Below, one piece after another: positions 25,889 through 34,868 of a DNA stretch of 64,000 nucleotides. Position numbers and translations under genes: made by a program. Under the pieces are notes generated by a model, which saw only the letters and a program-made list of their open reading frames with translations, was not told the DNA's origin and ran no database searches. The stretch spans positions 8,785-72,784 of the forward strand of contig CAZHHX010000017.1 in the NCBI GenBank assembly GCA_964532465.1, given 5' to 3'. The stretch is from JAPLKB01 sp964532465 (lineage in GTDB: Bacteria; Desulfobacterota; Syntrophorhabdia; Syntrophorhabdales; Syntrophorhabdaceae). The stretch's first letter is position 1. Each line of letters begins with the position of its first letter.

Positions 25889-28063
25889 ATGCATAACGGG
25901 AAGTCACAATTAGAGATCAAGGGGCAGATAGAGCGGATTACTTACTATAATGAAGAGAACGGCTACACGATTGCAAAAATGAAGGTGCAGGGAAGGACGG
26001 ATCTGGTTGCCATAGTGGGTACACTCTTTTCCATAATACCGGGCGAAGTAGTGAAGCTTTCCGGTTATTGGGACAGACATCCGAAATACGGCGAGCAGTT
26101 CAAAGTTGTATCCCATGAAACAATCATGCCTGCAACCGTAAAGGGCATAGAAAAGTATCTCGGATCAGGCATGATCAAGGGTATAGGCCCTGTTATGGCA
26201 AAGAGGCTTGTAATGAAATTCGGGATTGATACTCTTGATATCATAGAGAATAAAATTGACAGCCTTCATGAGGTTTCAGGAGTTGGTGAAAAAAGAGTTG
26301 AGATGATTAAAACAGCATGGGAGGAACAGAAGGACATACGCGATGTCATGGTTTTTTTGCAGGGGAATGGGGTGAGCCCTGTCTATACAATGAAAATCTA
26401 TAAACATTACGGGAAGGATTCGGTAAAAGTAGTAAGTGAGAACCCCTACAGACTTGCCATGGATATATTCGGCATCGGTTTTATTACAGCGGACAGGATA
26501 GCGGAAAAACTCGGCATACCCAAGGATTCACAGATAAGAGCAGAGGCAGGTATACTCTACGTACTCCACGAACTGTCGGATGAAGGTCATGTTTATTATC
26601 CATGCGAGGCGCTTATCAAAAAGTGCAGCGAGACTTTAACGGTTGAAGAATCCCGTATTTCCTTTGCTCTTAACACTATTGCCGGAGAAAAGAAGGTAGT
26701 TATCGAGGAAAGTAAAATACGTGAAAAGCCTGTTTATCTGGCAAAATTCCATGTGTCGGAATGCGGCGCTGCCCGTCAATTAAAAAGCCTTCTTGCATTT
26801 CCAAAACAGTTGAGGCTTATAAATATTGAGCAGGCTATTGAGTGGGTGCAGAAGATATTGAAAATTGTTTTTTCCGGGAAGCAGCTCGATGCTCTCCGGG
26901 ATTCGATAAACAGCAAGGTCATGGTCATAACGGGCGGCCCCGGAACGGGCAAGACCACAATCATCAATGCTATTATTAAAATTTATCAGCGAATGGGTCA
27001 AAAAGTGCTCCTTTCAGCTCCCACAGGCAGAGCTGCAAAGAGAATGACCGAAGCAACAGGGCATGAATCAAAGACGATACACAGACTCCTTGAATTCAGC
27101 CCCGGCAGCGGGGCTTTTAAAAAGAACGAGTCAAATACTCTGGAGGCTGATCTCATCATCATAGATGAGGCTTCAATGGTGGATACTATCCTCATGTATC
27201 ATTTTCTCAAAGCAGTGCCGTTAAAGGCAACTCTGATCCTCGTGGGAGACGTGGATCAGTTGCCCTCTGTAGGCGCAGGAAACGTATTAAGGGATATTAT
27301 TGCTGCCCATTGTCTTCCCGTGGTAAAGCTGAAGGAGATATTCAGACAGTCTAAAGAGAGCATGATAATTGTGAATGCGCACAGGATAAACAGCGGTGAA
27401 ATGCCTTTGCTCAGAGGAGGTGAGGGCTATCTCCACGATTTCTTTTTTTTCACAATTGATGAGCCTGAAAAAGTGCTGGAAAAGATTGTATATCTCTGTA
27501 AGGAAGGTGTTCCTTCACGGTTCGGATACAATCCTCTGGATGCTATCCAGATACTAACCCCCATGCATAAAGGTGTTGTAGGTGTTTCCAACATTAATGC
27601 AGAGCTTCAGAAAGAGTTGAACCCCGCAAAAGATGAACTTGTCCGCGGAGGCAGGATATTCAGAGCCGGAGACAAAGTTCTCCAGATAAGGAATAATTAC
27701 GTCAAGGATGTATATAACGGCGATATCGGGAGAGTCACAGAGATCGACAGGGAAACTCAGGAGGTGAGGGTTGATTTTGACGGCAGGATTGTTTCATATG
27801 AGTATTCCGAAATAGATGAGATTATTCTTGCCTATGCCATATCAGTTCATAAGTCTCAGGGAAGTGAATACCCTGTGATTATTATGCCCATACTTACCCA
27901 GCATTATATGCTTCTTCAGAGGAACCTCTTGTATACGGGCATTACAAGGGGCAAAAAACTCGTCATACTTGTCGGGACAAGAAAAGCTCTGGCTATAGCC
28001 ATAAAAAACAATAAGCCGCAAATGCGCTATACTATGCTGAAAGAACGCCTGATGCAGGTGTAG
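25889..28063 (+). CDS. recD2: RecD2-type ATP-dependent DNA helicase
   Basis: About 724 residues. The long N-terminal region characteristic of RecD2 (EIKGQIERITYYNEENGYTI, then helix-hairpin-helix repeats around YLGSGMIKGIGPVMAKRL) precedes a superfamily 1B helicase: Walker A ITGGPGTGKTTIINAI, LIIIDEASMVD (motif II), LVGDVDQLPSVGAGNVL (motif III), and motif VI near YTGITRGKKLV. RecD2 is a 5'-3' helicase acting outside RecBCD. The open frame starts at 25814, but MHNGKSQLEIKG at 25889 fits the family start better. It ends seven bases from the convergent hgcB stop. Confidence 0.93.
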   Translation: MHNGKSQLEIKGQIERITYYNEENGYTIAKMKVQGRTDLVAIVGTLFSIIPGEVVKLSGYWDRHPKYGEQFKVVSHETIMPATVKGIEKYLGSGMIKGIGPVMAKRLVMKFGIDTLDIIENKIDSLHEVSGVGEKRVEMIKTAWEEQKDIRDVMVFLQGNGVSPVYTMKIYKHYGKDSVKVVSENPYRLAMDIFGIGFITADRIAEKLGIPKDSQIRAEAGILYVLHELSDEGHVYYPCEALIKKCSETLTVEESRISFALNTIAGEKKVVIEESKIREKPVYLAKFHVSECGAARQLKSLLAFPKQLRLINIEQAIEWVQKILKIVFSGKQLDALRDSINSKVMVITGGPGTGKTTIINAIIKIYQRMGQKVLLSAPTGRAAKRMTEATGHESKTIHRLLEFSPGSGAFKKNESNTLEADLIIIDEASMVDTILMYHFLKAVPLKATLILVGDVDQLPSVGAGNVLRDIIAAHCLPVVKLKEIFRQSKESMIIVNAHRINSGEMPLLRGGEGYLHDFFFFTIDEPEKVLEKIVYLCKEGVPSRFGYNPLDAIQILTPMHKGVVGVSNINAELQKELNPAKDELVRGGRIFRAGDKVLQIRNNYVKDVYNGDIGRVTEIDRETQEVRVDFDGRIVSYEYSEIDEIILAYAISVHKSQGSEYPVIIMPILTQHYMLLQRNLLYTGITRGKKLVILVGTRKALAIAIKNNKPQMRYTMLKERLMQV

Positions 28064-28070
28064 TTGCCTG

Positions 28071-28370
28071 TCAGCAGCAATCAGATTTGCCTGAGCATGA
28101 ACAGTCGGGGGCGGTGCCTTTTATGGCTCCTCGAATCACGGCATAGGCGCAGCCTACACCTGCTGAAACGGTTATTGCTTCAAATGGACAGTTACGGCTG
28201 CAAGCGCCGCATTCCATGCAGGCGTCACGATCGGCTATTGATGCCTTGCCGTTCTTCAGACATAAAACAGCATGAGGGCAGACCTCCTCACATCGACCGC
28301 ACCCGGTGCACTTGGATTCGTTTAATTCAAGGGTGACAACATCCTTAAGATATTTTATGGCATGGATCAT
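28071..28370 (-). CDS. hgcB: HgcB, ferredoxin partner of mercury methylation
   Basis: 99 residues. Two CxxCxxCxxxC clusters (CTGCGRCEEVCP and CMECGACSRNCP) bind two [4Fe-4S] clusters; the C-terminus GTAPDCSCSGKSDCC ends in the vicinal cysteine pair typical of HgcB. HgcB is thought to reduce the corrinoid of HgcA and to handle mercury through its terminal cysteines. The start is ATG 28370, which overlaps the hgcA stop as ATGA and has GGAGG five bases before it; an ATG at 28382 would place that site inside the gene. Position next to hgcA makes the assignment firm. Confidence 0.95.
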   Translation of the reverse strand: MIHAIKYLKDVVTLELNESKCTGCGRCEEVCPHAVLCLKNGKASIADRDACMECGACSRNCPFEAITVSAGVGCAYAVIRGAIKGTAPDCSCSGKSDCC

Positions 28371-29398
28371 GTTGTCCTCCATAAATTAATTAAATGTAAT
28401 GCGATTCCGGAGAATGCTGCAAAACCGATAAGAGGCATGGCAAATTTCATTTCTTTTTTTACGCCGGAAAGCGATGTATATGGAGTGGCGCCGGTATAAT
28501 TGAAGGCAAGAAAAGAAGAAATTGCCGGCAGAACAAGCAGATACACGATATTTTCTGTCTGTTGGTTGCTGTTGAACAGGATATAAATGATGACGGCGAC
28601 AACGCACATAAACCATCCCTTGAAGGCCAGGGAAGGGCCGGGAATCCAGGGTAACAGTGCCGGGACAACAAGGCAGCCGATAAAAATTGCGCCTATGTAG
28701 GGAAGGAACCGGAAAAAAGTTGTCCAGGAGATCATATCTCCTGCCGGGTACCTGGACAGAAATACGAACAGAAAGGCTGCGAGGGCTATTTTCCATGACT
28801 TTACAAATTCTATGGGCACCACTGCAAGCCTTTCTCTTAAAGTAAATGATATGGTGCGCATCGTTCTGTCTGCCTTTAATCCATTTTCGAGAAAACGGGG
28901 GAGATCAGAAGCCCTCACAGGGCCATAGATAACTTTAAAACCTGTTATACGCGTCACTTCATGGGCCGCTACCCCGGGCGCGCCAAGTTGGGGAAGGATA
29001 AGAGTTTTGTGACGGACAACGGAAGAAAGGTTCGCTATCCTTATCTGTCTGACGACCTCTTCAGTTCCGAAAGTGCCTTTCCCGGCAGCGCACCAGACAT
29101 TTATCCCTTTTGTGTCCAGCGCTATTACCCATGCCTTTATATTCTGAAGGTTTTTTCTGAGGCTGTCAAAGGTAAGTTTGTAATTCGCTGTGACCAGAAC
29201 CGGAGAATCAGCATCAGGCGCTCCTACAGCATAAAGGCCGGGGTTTACTTTATAGTACATTCTGCCGATTCCCCAGCGGGCACGAAAACCGCCGAGCATA
29301 TCTTGAAAAACAAGGCGTGTACTGATTACAGGAACGAATGCCATTCCTGAAGGATGCCATCCAATTATCCACTTCGGTGTTTTATCATTTTTATTCAT
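28367..29398 (-). CDS. hgcA: HgcA, corrinoid methyltransferase for mercury methylation
   Basis: 343 residues. The corrinoid-binding N-terminal domain contains the diagnostic cap-helix motif GINVWCAAGKGTF (Cys-103), in which cysteine is the lower ligand to cobalt. The C-terminal ~150 residues hold about five transmembrane helices (SWKIALAAFLFVFLS; LPYIGAIFIGCLVVPALLP; others). HgcA transfers a methyl group to Hg(II), giving methylmercury, and requires HgcB. Only true HgcA proteins combine NVWCAAGK with this membrane domain, unlike the related acetyl-CoA-pathway CFeSP. A 511-bp repeat-bounded element ends 17 bases before the start codon, so the native promoter seems displaced. Confidence 0.97.
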   Translation of the reverse strand: MNKNDKTPKWIIGWHPSGMAFVPVISTRLVFQDMLGGFRARWGIGRMYYKVNPGLYAVGAPDADSPVLVTANYKLTFDSLRKNLQNIKAWVIALDTKGINVWCAAGKGTFGTEEVVRQIRIANLSSVVRHKTLILPQLGAPGVAAHEVTRITGFKVIYGPVRASDLPRFLENGLKADRTMRTISFTLRERLAVVPIEFVKSWKIALAAFLFVFLSRYPAGDMISWTTFFRFLPYIGAIFIGCLVVPALLPWIPGPSLAFKGWFMCVVAVIIYILFNSNQQTENIVYLLVLPAISSFLAFNYTGATPYTSLSGVKKEMKFAMPLIGFAAFSGIALHLINLWRTT

Positions 29399-29414
29399 CT
29401 TTGACGCCTTTTTT

Positions 29415-29925
29415 AGGAGTCTATCGGACTTACCATAAGAGCGGTTAATGTCCTTTCAGGAGTCTTAAGAGCCAAGACTACTGTCCAGCCGGATTCAGTC
29501 TTGAATGTAGTCTGCCCTTTTGGAGCTGCTTTTCCATGTTCAGTATTAACTTATGCTGTTCCATTCCCATTTGGTCTTTTCCTGTGAGGCCGGGCACAGG
29601 AGCTTTCGGTACAGAACCTTTCAGTTTTTTGCCTGTTTCCTGTTCTTTCTCTAACCTATATGCAGTTTTCTTATCATATTGCTTTCTGACCAGCAGTGCG
29701 GCACAATACAACACATCGTTCAACCCCGGGCCTTTGCTTCGGTAGTTGCCTTAAGACATTTGGTAGCTTCTGCCTTTTTAAACAGTTTGGTAACTTCAGC
29801 TTTCATCTTATTAAGCTCCACAAATTATTTAGTTGAAAGATTTATTATTATAGCATATTACCTAATAGTTCACGATGAATCAGAATCAAATTCAATAATG
29901 TAGAGGGTAAGTCCGACAGGCTCCT
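29415..29925. mobile_element. 511-bp element with terminal inverted repeats (IS remnant or MITE)
   Basis: AGGAGTCTATCGGACTTACC (29415-29434) and its near-complement GGTAAGTCCGACAGGCTCCT (29906-29925) form 20-bp terminal inverted repeats with two mismatches. Inside, on the minus strand, are broken frames: a start near MKAEVTKLFKKAEATK and, in another frame, an 81-residue lysine-rich stretch (29478-29723) without recognisable domains. About 58 bases of its right end recur at 38163-38220. No target-site duplication is clear. The right end falls inside the stop codon of the SpoIIE gene, and the left end lies just upstream of hgcA. A decayed, non-autonomous insertion is likely. Confidence 0.7.
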
Positions 29926-31093
29926 ATATATATTCTACATTTACCAACTTTCCTAACTTTCTCAGTTTTTCGGCAAGGAGCTGTATGATAACCTCCCGGG
30001 GGAAAATGCCCATCTGTCTGAATACGATATTTTGGTGCCCGGGATTTATAGCAGTTCCCACTACAAAATTTATTGTGTCGGATTCATGAAGCAGTCTGTA
30101 CAAATCGGAAACAGAAGAATCCGGGTCTAATCTATCCTCCCGCTCTTCCAGGATATTGTACACCTGATTGAGCGTTGCGGCCCCCTCAAACGCATAATCA
30201 ACACCCTTTATCTCGTATGAGGGCGGTATATGGAAAGAACTGGAAGGGTTCTTGTCCATTACAGGTACACTGAGTATGCGCCCTACTATCTCCGATGTAG
30301 TTGATCCGCATACAACCTTCTTGCCAGACTTCTGCATAAAACGTGTAACCTCTTTTCTGTCTTTGGCTCTGTGTCCAGGGGGTCCGGTAAAAATGTTAAG
30401 TGTTTCTGCTTCCCGACACAAAAGAAGAAGACATGTTGTATCGTCTCCATAAGTGGCGCCAGATATTTCCTTCACTTTATGAAGAATTTCTCCAGGCGTC
30501 TGCTTGGCATCAATTCCACGTACAAGACAACCATTGATAAAATCACAGGCACCCTGGATTCCCCATCCCATATGAAACAGATATCCGAGCCCTGCCTGAC
30601 TCACCCCGTCGCTTACCATCATAATACCATCGCCATAATCAAGGGTACAGTTGACCTCGCCTATCATTTCAAGTCCCATAGGAAAAAAACGCTGATCAGG
30701 CAGGTATGCTACAAGATGATTATTGATTAATACAGGTGATGGTATTTCGTAGGAAACTATAGTTGCATGCCCATTATTAAGGATACGGCACACACTGAAA
30801 GCCGAGAAGGGAATGTCTTTTGTCCGCGCCTCGTGCATTGTGTCGACCATTTTCCTGCACGCTTCCCTTAGTGTAAACCCCAGACGGATAAGCTCCATGA
30901 GTCGGCTTGCACACAGCACGGCTGCAACCCTTGCTTTAATACCCGTGCCGATTCCATCGGCCAGGATAGCAGTTGTGGCCTCCGTAGTCCTGTCTATAAC
31001 AATGTAATCTCCGCATACCCTCCCCGCCTTTTTAGCACTCTGGGCAAAGATAGTCTCGACATATTTCTTCGGTTCATTCTGACTTTGTTTCAT
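29924..31093 (-). CDS. SpoIIE/PP2C-family serine phosphatase
   Basis: 389 residues. The PP2C-type metal aspartates are visible in AILADGIGTGIKA (residues ~43-55), GIMMVSDGVSQ and GATYGDDTTCLLL. SpoIIE phosphatases dephosphorylate anti-anti-sigma factors or similar partners; the C-terminal ~150 residues are of unknown kind. The start overlaps the sensory hydrogenase gene by 20 bases, and PP2C genes are known neighbours of group C sensory [FeFe] hydrogenases, so it is probably the output of that sensor. The stop codon TAG coincides with the outer edge of the adjacent repeat element, so the natural C-terminus may be altered. Confidence 0.87.
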   Translation of the reverse strand: MKQSQNEPKKYVETIFAQSAKKAGRVCGDYIVIDRTTEATTAILADGIGTGIKARVAAVLCASRLMELIRLGFTLREACRKMVDTMHEARTKDIPFSAFSVCRILNNGHATIVSYEIPSPVLINNHLVAYLPDQRFFPMGLEMIGEVNCTLDYGDGIMMVSDGVSQAGLGYLFHMGWGIQGACDFINGCLVRGIDAKQTPGEILHKVKEISGATYGDDTTCLLLLCREAETLNIFTGPPGHRAKDRKEVTRFMQKSGKKVVCGSTTSEIVGRILSVPVMDKNPSSSFHIPPSYEIKGVDYAFEGAATLNQVYNILEEREDRLDPDSSVSDLYRLLHESDTINFVVGTAINPGHQNIVFRQMGIFPREVIIQLLAEKLRKLGKLVNVEYI

Positions 31094-32801
31094 CTTCTTC
31101 GCTTAAGGTCAGCAGTTTTCTTACCAACTCTTCGCCTCTGGCTGTGCTCTCCCCGATAAACTGGGCCATAGTCTGAGCCATCTTGATCTGGTGCTCCAAC
31201 AGTTCATTTGCCTGCTCAATGGTTTGGGATCGTATGTCATTCAGTTTCTTTTCGTGCTCTTGCTGGCTTGTGATATTCATAAAGATACCCACTATCTGTC
31301 TCTCCTCTTTCAAAATGTACAGGAGTTCCCTACAGTGAAGGTTATAATGGCGATGTGTCACGGTAATATCAAGTAAATTGGTGACCCCGGCTATCAGCTT
31401 CTCAAAAGGCTCCGGGTCCATCAAATATGAGACACGTCTTCCAAGCACCGCATCCGAACAAAGAAAATACTTCTTAAAGGCAGGGTTCACACTTAAAATA
31501 TTCAAGTCTTCGTCGAGTATTAAAACTCCATTTGGTGTAGTAGTAACAATCAGATCGGTCCGCCTCTCCGCAAGCCGCCTCATATAGGGTATGCACATCT
31601 CAGGTTCTGCCATGCCAAGCGCCACAGCAACAGCCTTCTCACGGCAACTGTCATATCCGCATGCCCCGCAATTCAGTTGCTGCTGGGGATCTGACTTTCC
31701 GGTCTTTTCAAATATCTGCTGAATCTCATCTTCAAAAACTTCTCTCTCTGGTACTCTTGAGCCCTTAAAAGTTGTTTTAAAGATATCTGCTTCTACTACA
31801 GGCAGTTCGGTAAGAAGGTATTGAATATCACGATCATATTCAATAATATCCTTCCTTCTCTCAAAAACGTTTTTCTCCATGCCGATGCCGGGACCGTTAA
31901 TACACCCCTGGCTGCAAAAAAGAGGCTCAATAAGTGTATAAGCTGACTCATGTGGAACATCCCTCAGAAGTTCCCGGACATTTGCAATGCCATCAACCCG
32001 GAGCAGTTTCATATTGAGTCCGTCATCCTCAAGCCCAGCGGTTTTTATCATGCCCCCTGGGAGAGGATACAATTGGGCCCACTGAACCGGCTTCTCGTCG
32101 AAGTTACTCTCCTCGCAGGTGGAGAGGTCAACATCCTTCTGCTCCAGCCATGTAATCAGCTCCCTGAATGTAAGAACGCAATCGACAACTTTTGCAACAT
32201 CGGGACGAAATAACTCCGATTTCTTTGCTACACAGGGACCGATAAAAACTATCTTTGCATCATGACCCAGTATATCCTTCAGCATCCTTGCATGAGCCGC
32301 CATAGGAGAGAAAAGGGGCAGCAGATTGCCTGTCAATTCCGGCTGGTATTTTTCGATGTAATTAACCAATGCCGGACAAGCAGTGCCGATGCACAGCTTT
32401 TCAACTCCGCTCACTATTCTCTTCGCATGCGCAGAAATCTGATAAGCGCCATGCGAGGTCTGCCCCACATATCTGAAACCAAGCATCCGGAGCGCTGACG
32501 CGAGACGCGCTCTCTGCCAGCCGCTGAAGACCGCTGCAAAAGAGGGCGCAATACTGGCTGCAACGAAGTGTCCATCTTCAATTAATCTCTGGGCAACATC
32601 AATATCATGCCGAAAAGACTTGGCTTGCTGCGGACATTCTTGTATGCACGTGCCACAAGCAATACACCTCACATTATCCACATAAGCCTGCCCCTTCTCC
32701 ATCCGGATAGCCTTGACAGGACAGCTCCTTAAACAACGGTAACAGTCCCTGCACCGGGCAGTAAGAGTAAATACTATCTGCTGAATTCCTCCATCAGGCA
32801 T
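31074..32801 (-). CDS. Sensory [FeFe] hydrogenase-like protein with PAS domain (HydS-like)
   Basis: 575 residues. Two N-terminal [4Fe-4S] ferredoxin motifs (CRDCYRCLRSCP and CIACGTCIQECP) precede an H-cluster domain with altered motifs: TACPALVN instead of TSCCPxW, GPCVAKKSE instead of MPCxxKxxE, and LFCSQGCINGPGI. Next come an Fe-S domain (CGACGYDSCREKAV), a PAS domain (LIVTTTPNGVLILDEDLNIL) and a helical tail. This matches the putative sensory group C hydrogenases, thought to report H2 or redox state rather than turn over rapidly. It lies 18 bases after hydA and overlaps the phosphatase gene. Catalytic activity is doubtful because ligand-sphere residues differ. Confidence 0.88.
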   Translation of the reverse strand: MPDGGIQQIVFTLTARCRDCYRCLRSCPVKAIRMEKGQAYVDNVRCIACGTCIQECPQQAKSFRHDIDVAQRLIEDGHFVAASIAPSFAAVFSGWQRARLASALRMLGFRYVGQTSHGAYQISAHAKRIVSGVEKLCIGTACPALVNYIEKYQPELTGNLLPLFSPMAAHARMLKDILGHDAKIVFIGPCVAKKSELFRPDVAKVVDCVLTFRELITWLEQKDVDLSTCEESNFDEKPVQWAQLYPLPGGMIKTAGLEDDGLNMKLLRVDGIANVRELLRDVPHESAYTLIEPLFCSQGCINGPGIGMEKNVFERRKDIIEYDRDIQYLLTELPVVEADIFKTTFKGSRVPEREVFEDEIQQIFEKTGKSDPQQQLNCGACGYDSCREKAVAVALGMAEPEMCIPYMRRLAERRTDLIVTTTPNGVLILDEDLNILSVNPAFKKYFLCSDAVLGRRVSYLMDPEPFEKLIAGVTNLLDITVTHRHYNLHCRELLYILKEERQIVGIFMNITSQQEHEKKLNDIRSQTIEQANELLEHQIKMAQTMAQFIGESTARGEELVRKLLTLSEEDETKSE

Positions 32802-32819
32802 TGCGCTTCACCTCTCTTC

Positions 32820-34868
32820 CTAACAATTATCACTACTGCAAACTACCATTCCGGAATAATCTGGTTTTTTGTAAAAACTCTTCCCGATAGCCTCAATTGC
32901 CATTTCAATTGTACACTTTTCGATAACTGACTCACCTATTCTGACTGTAGGTCCCCTGTCACATTTTTCAAAGCAGAAGGATGCGCTTACATTCACTGCA
33001 TCGCTCAGATTATGGGTCCGAATATGTTCCAGTATATCATGAAACAGTTTTTGAGAACCTCTAAGAAAACAGCTTGTACCGAAACAGACATTTACCTCCA
33101 GACTGGAATCGCTGTTCGTGCAGGTTAGAGCCAGACCAGAATCCGAGATCCGTTTTCGGCTTTTGTAACTCGTATGGAGCAACTCATGAGCCTTATGTCC
33201 ACCTGCCTCTCCGAGGAAATCTCTATAGAGTTCGATAACATACGGATTCTGCTGAGATTTGTGAAGCTCAAGCATCCTGTCATTCTCATAAATGCCCTTT
33301 GTTCGTTTCTGACGTACCACAGGATCATTCGACACCGGCTGACCTGCTCCGCCGATACATCCGCCGGGACATGCCATGACTTCTACAAGGTCATAATGGG
33401 TTTTGCCGGATTTAATTTTCTCAAGAATAGTCCGGGCATTTCCAAGACCGTTCACTATGGCAAGATTAACTTCAGTGCCTTTAACTTTTATAGATGTCTC
33501 ACGAATTCCGTTATCTCCCCTTACTGCTTTGAATTCATAGTGCTCTCCTCTCTCTCCCATAAGGCGCTCTGTTATGTAACGAAGGACAGCTTCAGAAACA
33601 CCTCCGGAATTTCCGAAAATCACTCCTGCACCGGTTTTAAATCCGAAGGGAAGATTGAAGGATTCAGGCCCCAGATCCTTGAAGTAGATTCCTGCCTCTT
33701 CAATCATCCGCCCTAATTCCTGTGTTGTAAGGACATAATCAACGTCACGTAAACCATCACGAGAAAATTCATCCCTTCTGGCCTCAAACTTCTTTGCCGT
33801 ACAAGGCATTATGGATACAACAACCACATCGTCTTTTTTGACATTAAGACTTGTGGGCAGGATGTTTTTTGCAAGAGAGCCGAACATCTGTTGAGGTGAA
33901 CGGCATGAAGAGAGGTGATCCACAAACTCCGGATAGTACTGTTCCACGAACTTAACCCACGCCGGACAACAGGAGGTAAACTGTGGAATGTTTTCTTTCT
34001 TTTCCATCCGTGCGATAAACTCATTGCTTTCCTCCAGAACGGTAAGATCCGCCGTAAAGGACGTATCAAAAACCTTGCTGAAACCGATAGCCTTGAGAGC
34101 TGCCACAATCTGCCCGGTCGTGGTTACGCCCGGCTCCAAGCCGAACATTTCTCCGACAGCAACACGTACTGCAGGCGCTACTGATGCAATAACAATCTTG
34201 GAAGGATCATGTAGTGCTTTCCATACCTCGTCCACCTCAGACTTTGGCATAAGCGCTCCTGTGGGACACACGCGGGCACACTGACCACAATTGACACACT
34301 CAACCTTATCAAGATCCTTACCGAAAGAAGGGATAACCACTGTTTCCGTGCCTCTGTACGCAAAATCAATAGCTCCCACTGATTGGACCTCCGAACAGAT
34401 GCGGACACAGTCACCACAGAGAACACATTTATTCGGGTCCCTTATAATGGACGGAGATGAACAGTCTACGGGAATGCCTTTGTTCTGATTCTTGAACCTG
34501 ATTTTAGTAATGCCGAGACGGCGTGCAAGGGTTTGGAGCTGGCATGTGGTACTCTTCTGGCATATGGGACAGTTTTGACTGTGGTTTGCAAGGAGCAGTT
34601 CCACAATAATACGTCTCATCTTCCTCGTTTCTTCCGTGTTCGTATAAACTTCCATCCCCGGGGAAGGTGGAGTTGAGCAAGCGGGTACAAGCCCCATTCC
34701 TTCCACCTGAACCATGCAGAGCCTGCATGCTCCATAAACACTCAATTCAGAATGATAGCAGAAGGTGGGCAGATCTATTTTAGCCTTTCTGATAAGCTCA
34801 AGGAGGTTTGCCTCGTTCTCGATGGGCACCTCTTTCCTGTCAATAATTACAACACGGTTGTCATCCAT
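32820..34868 (-). CDS. hydA: [FeFe] hydrogenase catalytic subunit of a NAD-linked complex
   Basis: 682 residues. In order: a plant-type [2Fe-2S] domain (YGACRLCMVQVEG), a His/Cys-ligated cluster (NHSQNCPICQKSTTC), two [4Fe-4S] motifs (CVLCGDCVRIC; CVNCGQCARVC), the H-cluster with all three signatures (FTSCCPAW; SIMPCTAKKFEA; VMACPGGCIGGAGQP), and a C-terminal thioredoxin-like [2Fe-2S] domain (CFGTSCFLRG; CFEKCDRGP). It is the H2-producing or H2-oxidising subunit of a trimeric, possibly electron-bifurcating, hydrogenase with the next two genes. AAAGGAGA precedes ATG 34868, which lies inside the hydB end (22-base overlap). The C-terminal [2Fe-2S] domain is extra compared with minimal HydA. Confidence 0.96.
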   Translation of the reverse strand: MDDNRVVIIDRKEVPIENEANLLELIRKAKIDLPTFCYHSELSVYGACRLCMVQVEGMGLVPACSTPPSPGMEVYTNTEETRKMRRIIVELLLANHSQNCPICQKSTTCQLQTLARRLGITKIRFKNQNKGIPVDCSSPSIIRDPNKCVLCGDCVRICSEVQSVGAIDFAYRGTETVVIPSFGKDLDKVECVNCGQCARVCPTGALMPKSEVDEVWKALHDPSKIVIASVAPAVRVAVGEMFGLEPGVTTTGQIVAALKAIGFSKVFDTSFTADLTVLEESNEFIARMEKKENIPQFTSCCPAWVKFVEQYYPEFVDHLSSCRSPQQMFGSLAKNILPTSLNVKKDDVVVVSIMPCTAKKFEARRDEFSRDGLRDVDYVLTTQELGRMIEEAGIYFKDLGPESFNLPFGFKTGAGVIFGNSGGVSEAVLRYITERLMGERGEHYEFKAVRGDNGIRETSIKVKGTEVNLAIVNGLGNARTILEKIKSGKTHYDLVEVMACPGGCIGGAGQPVSNDPVVRQKRTKGIYENDRMLELHKSQQNPYVIELYRDFLGEAGGHKAHELLHTSYKSRKRISDSGLALTCTNSDSSLEVNVCFGTSCFLRGSQKLFHDILEHIRTHNLSDAVNVSASFCFEKCDRGPTVRIGESVIEKCTIEMAIEAIGKSFYKKPDYSGMVVCSSDNC

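Noticed and set aside
29478..29723. 81-residue minus-strand ORF inside the hgcA-adjacent element as a real gene
   Set aside because: No start signal or domain, and adjoining frames are broken; better treated as interior of a decayed element.
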